From: Maribacter aquimaris
GTDB taxonomy: Bacteria; Bacteroidota; Bacteroidia; Flavobacteriales; Flavobacteriaceae
Direction of reading: 5' to 3'
NCBI RefSeq assembly: GCF_014596745.1
Contig: NZ_JABTCF010000002.1
Location: 423,212-487,211 of the forward strand
Length of the DNA stretch: 64,000 nt
Made by a program: the position numbers and the translations under genes. Below are positions 18,347 through 28,745 of this stretch, one piece after another (position 1 is the first letter of the stretch; the number at the start of each line of letters is the position of its first letter). Below the pieces are notes generated by a model. That model saw nothing but the letters and a program-made list of their open reading frames with translations, was not told where the DNA came from and ran no database searches.

Positions 18347-19223
18347 AGCAGGATTCGTAAATATTATCGGAAACCCGAATGTGGGCAAGTCCACCTTGAT
18401 GAATGCCTTTGTGGGCGAGAAACTCTCTATAATAACCTCAAAGGCGCAGACGACCCGGCACCGGATTTTGGGGATAGTGAATGGGGATGATTTTCAAATG
18501 ATACTCTCAGATACCCCAGGCATAATCAAACCAGCCTATGAGTTGCAGTCTTCTATGATGGATTTTGTAAAATCTGCCTTTGAAGATGCCGATGTGTTAT
18601 TGTATATGGTTGAGATTGGTGAGCAGGCATTAAAGGATGAGCAGTTTTTTGAAAAAATAAAGAACAGTAAAATACCGGTACTCCTATTATTGAATAAGAT
18701 AGATGCTTCCACGCAGGAAGAATTGGAAAAGCAGGTACAGTATTGGCAAGAACAATTGCCAACGGTTGAGATCCATCCAATTTCTGCATTGAATAACTTC
18801 AACGTTAAAGGAGTGTTTGAGCGAATTTTGGAATTGCTTCCAGAATCACCGGCATTTTATCCTAAAGATCAACTTACCGATAAACCCGAACGGTTTTTTG
18901 TAAATGAGACCATTCGTGAAAAAATATTGCTTTTTTACAAGAAAGAAATTCCATATTCCGTTGAGATTGAAACCGAGGAATTTTTTGAAGAGCCCGAAAT
19001 CATTCGAATGAGATCGGTAATCATGGTTGAGCGCGATTCCCAAAAAGGTATTATCATTGGCCATAAAGGGAGTGCCCTAAAGCGGGTAGGTGTTCAGGCA
19101 CGTAAGGACCTGGAAAAGTTTTTCGGGAAACAAATCCATCTTGAGTTGTATGTGAAGGTCAACAAAAACTGGAGAAGCGACGCCCGACAATTAAAACGTT
19201 TTGGTTATAATCAAAAAAAATAA
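18333..19223 (+). CDS. era: GTPase Era
   Basis: 296-aa ribosome-assembly GTPase that binds the 3' end of 16S rRNA. The G domain has G1 GNPNVGKS (about residue 10), G3 DTPG and G4 NKID. The C-terminal KH domain follows with GSALKRVGVQARKDLEKFFG near residue 245. Length is normal. It overlaps the end of the AGCS gene by 14 bp. Confidence 0.97.
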   Translation: MAEHKAGFVNIIGNPNVGKSTLMNAFVGEKLSIITSKAQTTRHRILGIVNGDDFQMILSDTPGIIKPAYELQSSMMDFVKSAFEDADVLLYMVEIGEQALKDEQFFEKIKNSKIPVLLLLNKIDASTQEELEKQVQYWQEQLPTVEIHPISALNNFNVKGVFERILELLPESPAFYPKDQLTDKPERFFVNETIREKILLFYKKEIPYSVEIETEEFFEEPEIIRMRSVIMVERDSQKGIIIGHKGSALKRVGVQARKDLEKFFGKQIHLELYVKVNKNWRSDARQLKRFGYNQKK

Positions 19224-19224
19224 G

Positions 19225-19716
19225 CTACAGCCCAAGTCTCTCGTTCATGAAATTATGAAGCTCTTGCATTTGAGGCTTTCCCTTGCTTCTTCCTGTCCTA
19301 CCAAAAGCATAGAGTACAAACCACAAGAGTACCATAAAAACCATAAGGCCAATTTGTAGACGAATTGGCCTACCCAGAGAAGCACTTGAATAGGCCCAAA
19401 TGCCCAATCCGGTAAAGATAGTGGCTACCCCAAAATGTAAGAACATGAAAAAGGTCCATAGGGTAGGGTTGGGGCCGAACAAACCATAAAGCCTGCTGCC
19501 ACCTTCTTCAGTAGTATTGATTTCCAAATGTAACTGTGGTGACCAAAAATGGACTTTTTCTTTATTGAATTTTATAAAGACATGGTCATCCATTCGTTTT
19601 ACCACAAAAGGAGGTTGGTTTATGTTTTCAAAGGCATCTAAAACCGATTCTTTGGGTTGCGGCAACTGAAGTTGAAACCTTGGACGTAATACTATTTCAT
19701 TGGGTAGGATGGTCAT
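19225..19716 (-). CDS. Hypothetical two-helix membrane protein
   Basis: 163-aa protein of unknown function. Residues 1-85 are soluble. Two predicted helices follow (about 88-110 and 120-140), and a short basic tail (GRTGRSKGKPQMQ) ends it. The sequence has no motif I recognise. It converges with era with one base between stop codons and starts 106 bp from the divergent acyltransferase gene. Confidence 0.65.
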   Translation of the reverse strand: MTILPNEIVLRPRFQLQLPQPKESVLDAFENINQPPFVVKRMDDHVFIKFNKEKVHFWSPQLHLEINTTEEGGSRLYGLFGPNPTLWTFFMFLHFGVATIFTGLGIWAYSSASLGRPIRLQIGLMVFMVLLWFVLYAFGRTGRSKGKPQMQELHNFMNERLGL

Positions 19717-19761
19717 AACTATTCGTATCGATGTTGAAATGTAACTAAAAATAGAAAAACA

Positions 19762-19793
19762 TTGCGGTGGTGTACAATGTTTTTCTATATTTG
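19762..19793 (+). promoter_or_regulatory. Bacteroidota promoter for the acyltransferase gene
   Basis: TTG at 19762-19764 and TATATTTG at 19786-19793 are 21 bp apart, matching the TTTG/TAnnTTTG consensus. Transcription would begin near 19800, giving a leader of about 20 nt to ATG 19822. Confidence 0.6.
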
Positions 19794-19821
19794 AATTTCG
19801 GTAAAGTGTTTTATTTTATCG

Positions 19822-20739
19822 ATGAAATACCAAAATCCCCTATTTGGCATGAAAAATATTGTAATAATTGGAGCATCGGAACATCACAGTGTAGTGTTGG
19901 ATGATGTTGAGGATAAGGGTGTTTACGATCTTATCGGATATGTTGATCCTTTTCAAAAGAAAGGTAGGAAGCATAATGGTTATCCTATACTGGGAAGTGA
20001 ACATGACTTGCCTTTTTTGATCGATAAGCATAATATTTATGGCGGAATAGTAGCTACAAAGGATGCTAATACTAAGAAATTCCTTGTAGATAGGGTCTTG
20101 AAGATTATTCCTGATTTCAATTTTATAGCTTCCGATTTACCTTCCGTGGAATTAGGAAGAAATCATTCGGTAAGTAATGGCAGAATGTTTGCGCAAGAAG
20201 ATCTTGAAATTCAAAAGGGTGGGGAAGAAGCTTTTATCCACCCCCTTGCCGATGTTCAGTCCGAGTGTATTGGTAATGAAACCAAAGTTTGGCAATTCAG
20301 TGTTATTTTGAAAAATGCTAGGGTTGGCAGCAACTGCAATATTAACAGCCATACATTTATTGAAAATAACGTTGTCGTTGGTAACAATGTAACGGTTAAA
20401 TGTGGTGTGTATCTTTGGGACGGGATGCGAATAGAGGATGATGTCTTTATTGGTCCAAATGTAACATTCACCAATGATAAATACCCTCGATCTAAAAATT
20501 ACCCAGTAGAATATCAACGCATTATCATAAAAAAAGGAGCTTCTATTGGGGCCAATTCTACAATTTTAGGGGGAGTTTGTATCGGTAAAAACGCAATGAT
20601 CGGAGCAGGAAGTGTCGTTTCTAAAAATGTTCCTGAAGGGGAACTTTGGGTAGGAAATCCTGCAAGGTTTGTCAGGGAAATTGAATCTGTTGAGGAGCTC
20701 TCAATCGTTGAGGGTAAATTCAACAAGGTTGAATTCTAG
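19822..20739 (+). CDS. Sugar O/N-acetyltransferase: PglD-type nucleotide-fold domain plus left-handed beta-helix
   Basis: 305 aa. The N-terminal part from the internal Met (ATG 19849, [14 protein letters not shown]) resembles the UDP-sugar-binding domain of PglD-like acetyltransferases. From about residue 130 a WbpD/WlbB-like hexapeptide-repeat region runs to the end ([47 protein letters not shown]). It probably acetylates an amino sugar for surface polysaccharide. ATG 19822 fits the promoter; 19849 is an alternative start closer to the family N-terminus. It stands alone, not in a polysaccharide cluster. Confidence 0.8.
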   Translation: MKYQNPLFGMKNIVIIGASEHHSVVLDDVEDKGVYDLIGYVDPFQKKGRKHNGYPILGSEHDLPFLIDKHNIYGGIVATKDANTKKFLVDRVLKIIPDFNFIASDLPSVELGRNHSVSNGRMFAQEDLEIQKGGEEAFIHPLADVQSECIGNETKVWQFSVILKNARVGSNCNINSHTFIENNVVVGNNVTVKCGVYLWDGMRIEDDVFIGPNVTFTNDKYPRSKNYPVEYQRIIIKKGASIGANSTILGGVCIGKNAMIGAGSVVSKNVPEGELWVGNPARFVREIESVEELSIVEGKFNKVEF

Positions 20740-20981
20740 TATTATTCTTTCTCTAGAACCTTGGTGGGCATCTTGAAATTGTTGTTTAGGGCAGCAGATT
20801 CTTTATGTGGCCCTTGTGTACACCGAGCACTGATACCAATATCAGCATATATATAGAAAGCGTTCCGAAAATCGTAAAATTGGAGGGCAACGACGGGTTT
20901 TTATGTCAAAATATTCGGGTTGCTACGGATGATGTCTTCTTATTTGGTATTCTTTATGAATTTTTGAAGATTAAATAATAC

Positions 20982-20989
20982 TACCTTTG
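20982..20989 (+). promoter_or_regulatory. -7 box (TACCTTTG) for der
   Basis: TACCTTTG matches TAnnTTTG and sits 17 nt before the der start codon. A TTG lies at 20964-20966, with a rather short 15-bp spacer. Confidence 0.5.
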
Positions 20990-21006
20990 CACAAAATTAA
21001 AGTTGT

Positions 21007-22311
21007 ATGGGTGCTATTGTCGCTATTGTTGGAAGACCTAATGTTGGGAAATCGACCTTTTTTAATCGATTGATCCAGAGGAGGGAAGCAATTGTTGATG
21101 CCGTTAGTGGGGTAACCCGTGATAGGCATTATGGTAAGAGTGATTGGAACGGAAAGGAATTTTCCTTGATCGATACCGGAGGATATGTACTGGGAAGTGA
21201 TGATGTCTTTGAGAAACAAATCGATAAACAGGTAGAATTGGCCATTGAAGAGGCAGATGCCTTGGTCTTTATGGTTGATGTCGAAAGTGGAGTCACGGGA
21301 ATGGATGAGGATGTGGCCATTTTATTACGACGGTCGAATAAACCCGTATTTTTAGCGGTAAATAAGGTAGATAATGCTAAACGTGCCGAGGATGCAGTGG
21401 AATTTTACGGACTCGGATTAGGGGAGTATTATCCGCTATCAAGTATAAATGGTAGTGGTACCGGGGAACTGCTTGACGCTTTGGTTGAGGTATTACCCGA
21501 TAATGAAGAGGAGGAAAATGAGTTGCCACGGTTTGCCGTTGTGGGTAGGCCCAATGCTGGAAAATCATCCTTTATCAATGCTTTGATAGGGGAAGAAAGG
21601 TATATCGTTACCGATATTGCCGGTACTACACGGGATAGTATTGATACCAAATACAATCGTTTTGGATTCGAGTTTAATTTGGTAGATACGGCGGGAATAC
21701 GCCGAAAATCAAAGGTTAAGGAGGATCTGGAGTTTTATTCGGTCATGCGGTCGGTACGTGCCATTGAACATAGTGATGTCTGTCTTTTGATATTGGATGC
21801 CTCTAGGGGTTTTGATGGTCAGGTGGCCAATATATTTTGGCTGGCTCATAGAAATAATAAGGGAATTGTGATTTTGGTGAATAAATGGGATTTGGTGGAA
21901 GACAAGGAAACCAACACCATGAAACAATATACCGAAAAGATAAAAAAGGCTATTGAACCATTTACCGATGTACCTATTCTTTTTATTTCCGCACTGACCA
22001 AACAGCGTATCTACAAGGCGATAGAAACTGCGGTACAGGTGTATAATAACCGAAGTGCCAAAATACCGACACGTAAATTCAATGACATTATGTTGCCTAT
22101 CATTGAAAATTATCCACCGCCTGCCTATAAGGGTAAGTTTGTGAAAATCAAGTTCTGTACCCAATTACCAACGCCTTATCCGCAATTTGCATTTTTTTGT
22201 AACCTACCACAGTACGTGCGTGAACCTTACAAAAGATATTTGGAGAATAAACTAAGGGAGAATTTTGATTTCACTGGGGTGCCGATTATGATCTTTATGC
22301 GTAAGAAGTAG
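21007..22311 (+). CDS. der: Ribosome-associated GTPase Der (EngA)
   Basis: 434-aa double GTPase required for 50S assembly. The first G domain has GRPNVGKS at residues 8-15 and NKVD. The second begins near residue 178 with [12 protein letters not shown] and NKWD. The C-terminal KH-like domain ends at IMIFMRKK. Length is typical. No partner gene is directly attached. Confidence 0.97.
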   Translation: MGAIVAIVGRPNVGKSTFFNRLIQRREAIVDAVSGVTRDRHYGKSDWNGKEFSLIDTGGYVLGSDDVFEKQIDKQVELAIEEADALVFMVDVESGVTGMDEDVAILLRRSNKPVFLAVNKVDNAKRAEDAVEFYGLGLGEYYPLSSINGSGTGELLDALVEVLPDNEEEENELPRFAVVGRPNAGKSSFINALIGEERYIVTDIAGTTRDSIDTKYNRFGFEFNLVDTAGIRRKSKVKEDLEFYSVMRSVRAIEHSDVCLLILDASRGFDGQVANIFWLAHRNNKGIVILVNKWDLVEDKETNTMKQYTEKIKKAIEPFTDVPILFISALTKQRIYKAIETAVQVYNNRSAKIPTRKFNDIMLPIIENYPPPAYKGKFVKIKFCTQLPTPYPQFAFFCNLPQYVREPYKRYLENKLRENFDFTGVPIMIFMRKK

Positions 22312-22322
22312 TTGAGTCAGTT

Positions 22323-22787
22323 TTAGTCAAGTGAAATAATAAAGATACCGTTGCCCATTTGGGCTGGAGTGCCGTCAATTTCCAGATTTTGTAGAAAAGC
22401 AACATTTCCACAACAGGAACTGTTCACAGCCTCCAATTCAATAAAAGTTGCCTTCAATTCAAATCGCGTATCATTGCCAATCAGCAATGTGTATGAATAG
22501 TTGCCTTCGGCCCATTCAGGATTTTGAAGGAAAAGAATGGGGTTTTGGGCGGAATCCAAATCAGATACAAGGTGAAGATTCGTTTCCAAGGCCGTTTCAC
22601 CTTCCATGGTAATATCTTCCAAGGAATAGTTTCCATCGGAAAACACATTGGATCCATCAGCGATAATTTCCATACCTATCGAAGGGGAGCCCAAACATAA
22701 AACCGCGGAACAATCGTTTTTATCATCCTCACAACTTAATAGTAAAAATATAAATATGGCGTAGATGCGGAATTTCTTTAAAAGCAT
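22323..22787 (-). CDS. Hypothetical lipoprotein
   Basis: 154-aa protein with a lipoprotein leader (IFIFLLLSCEDDKND, Cys about 19). The mature part is beta-rich and has extra Cys residues (CSAVLC, SSCCGN). No domain is recognised. It converges with der and lies upstream of the TPM/LemA set on the same strand. Confidence 0.65.
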   Translation of the reverse strand: MLLKKFRIYAIFIFLLLSCEDDKNDCSAVLCLGSPSIGMEIIADGSNVFSDGNYSLEDITMEGETALETNLHLVSDLDSAQNPILFLQNPEWAEGNYSYTLLIGNDTRFELKATFIELEAVNSSCCGNVAFLQNLEIDGTPAQMGNGIFIISLD

Positions 22788-22852
22788 ATGTCTTTTTACT
22801 TTTTAAGATGGGGGTAATTGCAACAGGTTGCGTGTAATTTCAGACAATTAAA

Positions 22853-23665
22853 TCACCAGCCACCGGAAGCGCCACCTCCGCCACCCATGCCACCTCCAAA
22901 GCCCCCTCCGAAGCCACCTCCGCCTCCGAAGCCACCTCCGCCTCCGAAACCACCACCGGAACCGAAGCCACCACCGGAACTGCCTCCACGACCCATATTA
23001 CTTAGGATGATTACATCCCATAGGTCAAGTCCGGATTTTCTCCCACCACCTTTGCCACCACCATTTCTTCGGTTGCGACTGGAAAGTATGATCATGATGA
23101 CAATAAAAATGATGATGGGTAGAAAGGCATCAAATGGAATACCGGTATTGTCGTTTAAGGAACGTTCCTCATTAAATTCCCCATTTAAAACTTGAAAAAT
23201 AGCATCACTACCACTATTCAGACCTTCATAATAATCGTCTTGTTTAAAATGGGGTATGATAACATTTTCGATAATCCTTCTGGACATCGCATCGGTCAAG
23301 GAACCTTCAACACCATAACCCGTATTGATACCGATTTTTCGGTCGTCTTTGGCTAAAATAATTAATACTCCATTGTCTTTGCCCTTTTGTCCAATGCCCC
23401 AATCGGTGAGCCAATTTGCCCCTAGATAATTAATCTCTTCACCTTCAGTAGAACTTATTATGGCTACGACTATTTGTGTAGAGGTGCTGTCTGAATAACG
23501 GATAAGCTTTTGTTCCAGACTATTTTTCTGGCCTTCGCTTAAGAGATTAATATAGTCGTAAACACTGGTTTCCTCTTTTGGTTTATCAGGAATCTGGAAC
23601 TGGGCGAAAGAACCCAAACCCCAGAAAAGAAACAATACAAGTATACTAGTTTTTAGATATTTCAT
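22853..23665 (-). CDS. TPM domain protein (YgcG-like) with glycine-rich tail
   Basis: 270 aa. A signal peptide (about 1-22) is followed by a TPM domain (about 28-170, DWGIGQKGKDNGVLIILAK, GYGVEGSLTDAMS). A membrane helix lies near 175-195 (FLPIIIFIVIMIILSS). A Gly/Ser-rich tail ends GGGGGASGGW. Such proteins sit in the membrane facing the periplasm; a photosystem-II-repair-like or protease/phosphatase-linked role is suggested for the fold, but the bacterial role is unclear. It overlaps the preceding TPM gene by 20 bp and is linked to lemA, a recurrent trio. Confidence 0.85.
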   Translation of the reverse strand: MKYLKTSILVLFLFWGLGSFAQFQIPDKPKEETSVYDYINLLSEGQKNSLEQKLIRYSDSTSTQIVVAIISSTEGEEINYLGANWLTDWGIGQKGKDNGVLIILAKDDRKIGINTGYGVEGSLTDAMSRRIIENVIIPHFKQDDYYEGLNSGSDAIFQVLNGEFNEERSLNDNTGIPFDAFLPIIIFIVIMIILSSRNRRNGGGKGGGRKSGLDLWDVIILSNMGRGGSSGGGFGSGGGFGGGGGFGGGGGFGGGFGGGMGGGGGASGGW

Positions 23666-24083
23666 TGCTCAGTTCATTTACATCGCCATGTTGCCATGGA
23701 AAATGTCTTTCCAACTCCTTTCCGGCGTTCAATATACCCTCAATGAGGCCTTGTTTGAACCTTCCGTCCTTAAAATGCGATGCAATAGTGTCCCTAGTGG
23801 TGTCCCAGAAATTTTCAGGCACAACCTTGTCAATGCCCCGATCACCGTAAATAGCAAATTTATTATCGTTTACAGCAACATAGATCAGTACTCCGTTTTC
23901 TTCTTTGGTGTTGTCCATTTTCAGTGAATGGAATACTTCCTTGGCCCTATCAAGTAGGTCCTTTTTTGCATGGGACTCTATATGTACCCGTATTTCCCCG
24001 GAAGTATTTTTTTCAGCATCGACAATGGCCTGAACAATTTCCTGCTCTTCCTCCGCCGTTAAAAAGTTTTCTACTCGAGACAT
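23646..24083 (-). CDS. TPM domain protein, soluble
   Basis: 145-aa protein consisting almost only of a TPM domain (GEIRVHIESHAKKDLLDRA, NGVLIYVAVNDNKFAIYGD, FKDGRFKQGLIEGI). It has no signal peptide. Second gene of the lemA-TPM-TPM operon, 9 bp from lemA and overlapping the larger TPM gene. Confidence 0.85.
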   Translation of the reverse strand: MSRVENFLTAEEEQEIVQAIVDAEKNTSGEIRVHIESHAKKDLLDRAKEVFHSLKMDNTKEENGVLIYVAVNDNKFAIYGDRGIDKVVPENFWDTTRDTIASHFKDGRFKQGLIEGILNAGKELERHFPWQHGDVNELSNEISKN

Positions 24084-24092
24084 GATCTGGGC

Positions 24093-24692
24093 CTATTTAA
24101 AATCGAAATTTACATCGGGCGCCTGTTCTGCCCCCGCCTCTGATTTGAAGTACGAAAGCTCTTCAAAATTGAACAAACCTGCCAAAAGGGAATTTGGGAA
24201 GGTCTTTATGTGTTTGTTATAGGGTTCTACCGTGGCATTAAAGCGATCTCGGGCTACATTGATCCGATTTTCTGTACCCTCCAACTGCGATTGTAGTTCC
24301 AGAAAGTTTTGGTTGGCCTTCAAGTCAGGATACCGTTCTACCGTTACCAAAAGGCTTTTTAGTGCGCCACTTAATCCGCCTTGAACTTCATTGAATTTGG
24401 CCAATTGTTCAGGGGTAATATTTGTTGGGTCTATAGATACTGAAGTGGCTTTTGCCCGGGCTTCGATAACATCTGTTAAGGTACCCCTTTCAAAATCTGC
24501 AGCGCCCTGAACGGTTTTTACCAGGTTGTCTATAAGGTCATTTCTACGTTGGTAAGAACTTTCTACATTAGCCCAGGTCTTGGTCGAAGTTTCTTTGAGT
24601 TCAATAGCCGTATTGTTGAAGCCTACTCCCCATTGGTAAAGTCCAAAAGCTATTACAGCGAGTATTATTAAAGGTATTAACCATTTTTTCAT
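24093..24692 (-). CDS. lemA: LemA family protein
   Basis: 199 aa. The N-terminal membrane helix (about 4-22) is followed by the LemA helical bundle, with the signature NDLIDNLVKTVQGAA and RFNATVEPYNKHIKTFPNS...FNFEELSYF. LemA proteins are anchored in the membrane; function is unknown. First gene of the set with two TPM proteins. Confidence 0.92.
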   Translation of the reverse strand: MKKWLIPLIILAVIAFGLYQWGVGFNNTAIELKETSTKTWANVESSYQRRNDLIDNLVKTVQGAADFERGTLTDVIEARAKATSVSIDPTNITPEQLAKFNEVQGGLSGALKSLLVTVERYPDLKANQNFLELQSQLEGTENRINVARDRFNATVEPYNKHIKTFPNSLLAGLFNFEELSYFKSEAGAEQAPDVNFDFK

Positions 24693-24714
24693 GATAGTCT
24701 GTGTTAGAAGTTAT

Positions 24715-25044
24715 TTATAGTTGATCTTTTATCTTAACAAGTTCACTTTTGACATATTCCAATTTCTGGATAATATCAAAATTTGATAGGGTTTTTTGTT
24801 TTTCTTCCTTTAAATGGGTTTTGGCACCTTCGAGGGTAAAGCCCCGTTCTTTGACCAAATGATAGATCAATTGAAGGTTTTTTATATCCTGTGGGGTAAA
24901 TTTGCGATTGCCTTTTGCATTTTTTTTAGGCTTTAGTGCATCAAATTCTTTTTCCCAGAAACGTATTAATGAGGTGTTCACCCCAAATGCCTTGGCTACT
25001 TCACCAATGCCATAATATCGTTTTTCGGGTAAGTCTATATGCAT
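24715..25044 (-). CDS. MerR family transcriptional regulator
   Basis: 109 aa. The N-terminal winged-helix of MerR is visible (YYGIGEVAKAFGVNTSLIRF, residues 9-28), followed by a basic stretch and a predicted coiled coil. There is no metal-binding Cys, so it is not a metal sensor. It overlaps the M23 peptidase stop by one base (TAATG), implying co-translation. Its target is unknown. Confidence 0.88.
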   Translation of the reverse strand: MHIDLPEKRYYGIGEVAKAFGVNTSLIRFWEKEFDALKPKKNAKGNRKFTPQDIKNLQLIYHLVKERGFTLEGAKTHLKEEKQKTLSNFDIIQKLEYVKSELVKIKDQL

Positions 25045-26021
25045 TAATCCAAGGATTGGTTTTCTTGATTGGCAAATTTCAACATGTTCGTGAATTCCTC
25101 GGGTGTCAAACTGCCGTAATAGAAGTTTATGGGATTGATCCTTTCATTGTCTTTCCAAACCTCGTAATGTACATGTGGTCCTTCGGATCGGCCAGTGTTG
25201 CCCACGAATCCGATTAAGTCACCTCGTTTGACTTTCTGTCCTTTCTTTACGTTGTATTTGCTCATATGGGCATACAGACTTATATATCCATATCCATGAT
25301 CGATACGGATATGCTTGCCGTAGCCTGAGGAATTGTTGTCTGCCCTAATGATCGTGCCATCTCCCGAAGCATAAATGGGTGTGCCTTTAGGGGCGGTGAA
25401 ATCCATTCCCCAATGTTTCTTCCGTGCCTTTGTAAAAGGATCGGTTCGCCAACCATAACCGGAAGCCATTCGGGTAAGGTCTTCGTTGTTTACAGGTTGA
25501 ATCGCCGGTATGGCTGCCAAAAGTTTTTCTTTTTCCTCGGCCAATTTGGTGATTTCGTCCAAAGATTTGGATTGTATGGCGAGTTGTTTTTTGATAATGT
25601 CCAGTCTTTTTGTTGTGGCGATTACCATTTCCGAGTTATTGAAACCCTCGAGGGACTTATATCTATTTATACCACCAAAGCCGGCACGGCGCTGTTCCTC
25701 GGGAATGGGGTTTGCCTCAAAATACAATCTGTAGATGTTGTTGTCACGCTCTTCCACATTGGCCAGAACTTCTTCAATCTGTTCCATCTTTTTATTGAGA
25801 AGTTCAAATTGGAGTTCGTAATTCTTGACCTCACGCTGCAAGGAAAGCTCTTTTGGGGTGTTTATTAAGTTGGTGTTCAACAAAAGAATCAATGAAAGAA
25901 ACCCAAAGAGGAATGACCCTAGCAAAAACAATGCAATGTTCCGGTATCGCCTAGATTTTTTAGGCTCTATCTTTCGGTATGAAAGTGTATCCGGATCGTA
26001 ATAGTACTTTACTTTAGACAT
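25044..26021 (-). CDS. M23 family metallopeptidase (peptidoglycan endopeptidase)
   Basis: 325 aa with one membrane helix (about 30-52), a coiled coil (about 62-105) and a LytM/M23 domain at the C-terminus. Zinc-site motifs are intact: HWGMDF, HGYGYISLYAH and HVHYEV. It should cleave peptide cross-links in periplasmic peptidoglycan. First gene of an operon with the MerR regulator, divergent from alaS. Confidence 0.92.
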   Translation of the reverse strand: MSKVKYYYDPDTLSYRKIEPKKSRRYRNIALFLLGSFLFGFLSLILLLNTNLINTPKELSLQREVKNYELQFELLNKKMEQIEEVLANVEERDNNIYRLYFEANPIPEEQRRAGFGGINRYKSLEGFNNSEMVIATTKRLDIIKKQLAIQSKSLDEITKLAEEKEKLLAAIPAIQPVNNEDLTRMASGYGWRTDPFTKARKKHWGMDFTAPKGTPIYASGDGTIIRADNNSSGYGKHIRIDHGYGYISLYAHMSKYNVKKGQKVKRGDLIGFVGNTGRSEGPHVHYEVWKDNERINPINFYYGSLTPEEFTNMLKFANQENQSLD

Positions 26022-26125
26022 GAATGGATTTTATCCTATTTTTGTGCTTTCGTTTAACGCGAACAAACAAATATAAAAATTGTTTGGCACAATTTGTTGA
26101 AATTATTAAAACCTTACCATTTTAG

Positions 26126-28741
26126 ATGAATTCCAAGGAAATTAGGGCCCATTTTTTAAACTTTTTCAAGGAACGGAACCATAAAATCGTATCCTCTGCA
26201 CCAATGGTCATAAAAGATGACCCGACTTTGATGTTCACGAATGCTGGTATGAACCAGTTTAAGGAGTTCTTTTTGGGCAATAGCGCAGTGAAAAATAGCC
26301 GTGTTGCAGATACCCAAAAGTGTCTTAGGGTGAGTGGTAAACACAATGATCTTGAAGAAGTAGGGAAAGACACCTATCACCATACCATGTTTGAGATGTT
26401 GGGGAATTGGAGTTTTGGTGATTATTTTAAGAAAGAGGCTATTGAATGGGCATGGGAATTGTTGACCGATACCTTGAAAATTGATAAGGATAGTCTCTAT
26501 GTTTCGGTCTTTGAAGGGAGTAATGATGCCGATCATCTCGAAATGGATAATGAGGCCTATGGTTTATGGAGTGCCATTGTACCCAAAGACCGGATCATTA
26601 TGGGGAATAAGAAGGATAATTTTTGGGAAATGGGCGACCAAGGCCCTTGTGGTCCGTGCTCGGAAATTCACGTGGATATTCGCCCAGCTGAGGAAAAAGC
26701 CAAAATTTCCGGTGCTTCATTGGTCAATAAAGACCATCCTTTGGTGGTTGAGATATGGAACCTGGTTTTTATGCAATACAACCGTAAGGCCGATGGAAGT
26801 CTGGAGTCCTTGCCAGAGAAACATGTCGATACCGGAATGGGTTTTGAGCGTTTATGCATGGTCTTGCAAGGCGTAAAATCAAACTATGACACTGATGTTT
26901 TTACCCCGATAATCCGGGAGATTGAAGCGATAACCGGTAAGGATTATGGTAAAAATGAGGAAACTGATATTGCCGTTCGTGTTATCGCCGACCATATACG
27001 GGCCGTGGCTTTTTCAATAGCTGATGGGCAATTACCGAGTAATACGGGAGCGGGTTATGTCATACGCAGGATCCTCAGAAGGGCCATTCGTTATGGGTTT
27101 ACGTTCCTTGGTACTAAGGAGCCATTCATGTACCGGTTGGTCAATGTCCTTACCGAAAGTATGGGAAATGCGTTTCCAGAGTTGAAGGAGCAGCGTCAAT
27201 TAATAGAAAATGTGGTCAAGGAGGAAGAAAATTCCTTTTTGCATACCTTGGAGCAAGGTTTGGTTTTGTTGGACAATATCGTAAAACAAGCCGATAAAAA
27301 GGAGATTTCCGGTAGAAAAGCCTTTGAATTATATGATACTTATGGTTTCCCTATAGATCTTACTGCCTTGATATTGGAGGAGAAAGGCTATATGCTTGAT
27401 GAAAAAGGTTTTCATAAAGCTATGCAAGAACAGAAAAACCGGTCTAGATCGGCTTCTGAAGTGGCCAAAGAAGATTGGGTGGTCTTAATGGATGACTCAG
27501 AACAGGAATTTGTAGGTTATGATGTTTTAGAGACTAAGGTAAAGTTGGTTAAATATCGAAAGGTTACCTCAAAAAAGGAAGGGGAACAATATCAATTGGT
27601 GTTTAATCTTACCCCTTTTTATCCTGAAGGAGGAGGGCAAGTAGGTGATAAAGGATATTTGGTGGCATCCAACGGTGATGTTTTCTATATTCTGGACACC
27701 AAAAAGGAGAACAATGAAATTGTGCATTTTGCCAAGCACTTGCCAAAGAACACTTCTGAAACGTTTAAGGCAGTGGTTGATAAGAAACAGCGTCAGCGAA
27801 CGGCAGCCAACCATACGGCAACGCATTTATTACACCAAGCACTTCGGGAAATTTTGGGTGAACATGTAGAGCAAAAAGGATCTGCGGTACATTCTAAATA
27901 TCTGCGTTTCGATTTTTCCCACTTCGCCAAATTAACTATTGAGGAACTTAGGGATGTTGAAAACTTTGTAAATGCTAGGATAGATGGGCAATTGCCATTA
28001 CAGGAAAACCGCAATGTGCCCATGGAGGATGCAGTAAAAGAAGGGGCCATGGCCTTATTTGGGGAAAAATATGGTGATACCGTACGAACCATCCGTTTTG
28101 GACAATCCATAGAACTTTGTGGGGGGACCCATGTGAAGAATACAGGTGATATTTGGCATTTTAAAATAAAGTCTGAGGGAGCGGTTGCAGCAGGGATCCG
28201 TAGAATAGAGGCTATTACCTTGGATGCGGTCAAGGATTATTACCATCAGAACAATCGAAGCCTTTACGAAATCAAGGATTTGCTCAACAATGCCCAAGAC
28301 CCGGTAAAAGCTGTGGAATCCTTACAGAAAGAGAATATTAAATTAAAGAAGGAGGTTGAAATCCTATTGAAGGATAAGGCCAAAAATCTTAAGGGGGAAT
28401 TGCTTGCTGAATTGGAAGACATCAATGGGGTACATTTCTTGGCCAAAAAGCTTGATTTGGATGCCGCAGGTATAAAAGATCTTTCCTTTGAAATGGGCAA
28501 TAACAAAGACAACCTGTTTATGCTTTTCGGTACGGAGCAAAATGGAAAGGCACTCCTTTCCTGTTATATTTCCAAGGAATTGGTCGCGAAAAAGAATCTG
28601 AATGCCGGGACTATTGTTAGGGAACTGGGCAAGTTTATACAAGGTGGCGGTGGAGGCCAGCCTTTCTTTGCTACAGCAGGAGGAAAGAATCCGGAGGGCA
28701 TCGATAAAGCCTTGGCACAGGTAAAGGAATATCTTAGCTAA
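26126..28741 (+). CDS. alaS: Alanyl-tRNA synthetase
   Basis: 871-aa class II synthetase. The catalytic core is N-terminal ([25 protein letters not shown]). The editing domain has [13 protein letters not shown] and the distal CGGTH zinc motif. The C-terminal DHHA1 domain ends [19 protein letters not shown]. Length is typical. It is divergent from the M23 peptidase gene and followed 4 bp later by the GSCFA gene. Confidence 0.98.
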   Translation: MNSKEIRAHFLNFFKERNHKIVSSAPMVIKDDPTLMFTNAGMNQFKEFFLGNSAVKNSRVADTQKCLRVSGKHNDLEEVGKDTYHHTMFEMLGNWSFGDYFKKEAIEWAWELLTDTLKIDKDSLYVSVFEGSNDADHLEMDNEAYGLWSAIVPKDRIIMGNKKDNFWEMGDQGPCGPCSEIHVDIRPAEEKAKISGASLVNKDHPLVVEIWNLVFMQYNRKADGSLESLPEKHVDTGMGFERLCMVLQGVKSNYDTDVFTPIIREIEAITGKDYGKNEETDIAVRVIADHIRAVAFSIADGQLPSNTGAGYVIRRILRRAIRYGFTFLGTKEPFMYRLVNVLTESMGNAFPELKEQRQLIENVVKEEENSFLHTLEQGLVLLDNIVKQADKKEISGRKAFELYDTYGFPIDLTALILEEKGYMLDEKGFHKAMQEQKNRSRSASEVAKEDWVVLMDDSEQEFVGYDVLETKVKLVKYRKVTSKKEGEQYQLVFNLTPFYPEGGGQVGDKGYLVASNGDVFYILDTKKENNEIVHFAKHLPKNTSETFKAVVDKKQRQRTAANHTATHLLHQALREILGEHVEQKGSAVHSKYLRFDFSHFAKLTIEELRDVENFVNARIDGQLPLQENRNVPMEDAVKEGAMALFGEKYGDTVRTIRFGQSIELCGGTHVKNTGDIWHFKIKSEGAVAAGIRRIEAITLDAVKDYYHQNNRSLYEIKDLLNNAQDPVKAVESLQKENIKLKKEVEILLKDKAKNLKGELLAELEDINGVHFLAKKLDLDAAGIKDLSFEMGNNKDNLFMLFGTEQNGKALLSCYISKELVAKKNLNAGTIVRELGKFIQGGGGGQPFFATAGGKNPEGIDKALAQVKEYLS

Positions 28742-28745
28742 AACC

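Noticed and set aside
20740..21006. Gap before der examined for a gene fragment
   Set aside because: Frames on both strands carry stops and no recognisable domain.
22818..23195. Proline-rich reading frame on the plus strand
   Set aside because: It is the reverse complement of the Gly-rich tail of the TPM protein gene.
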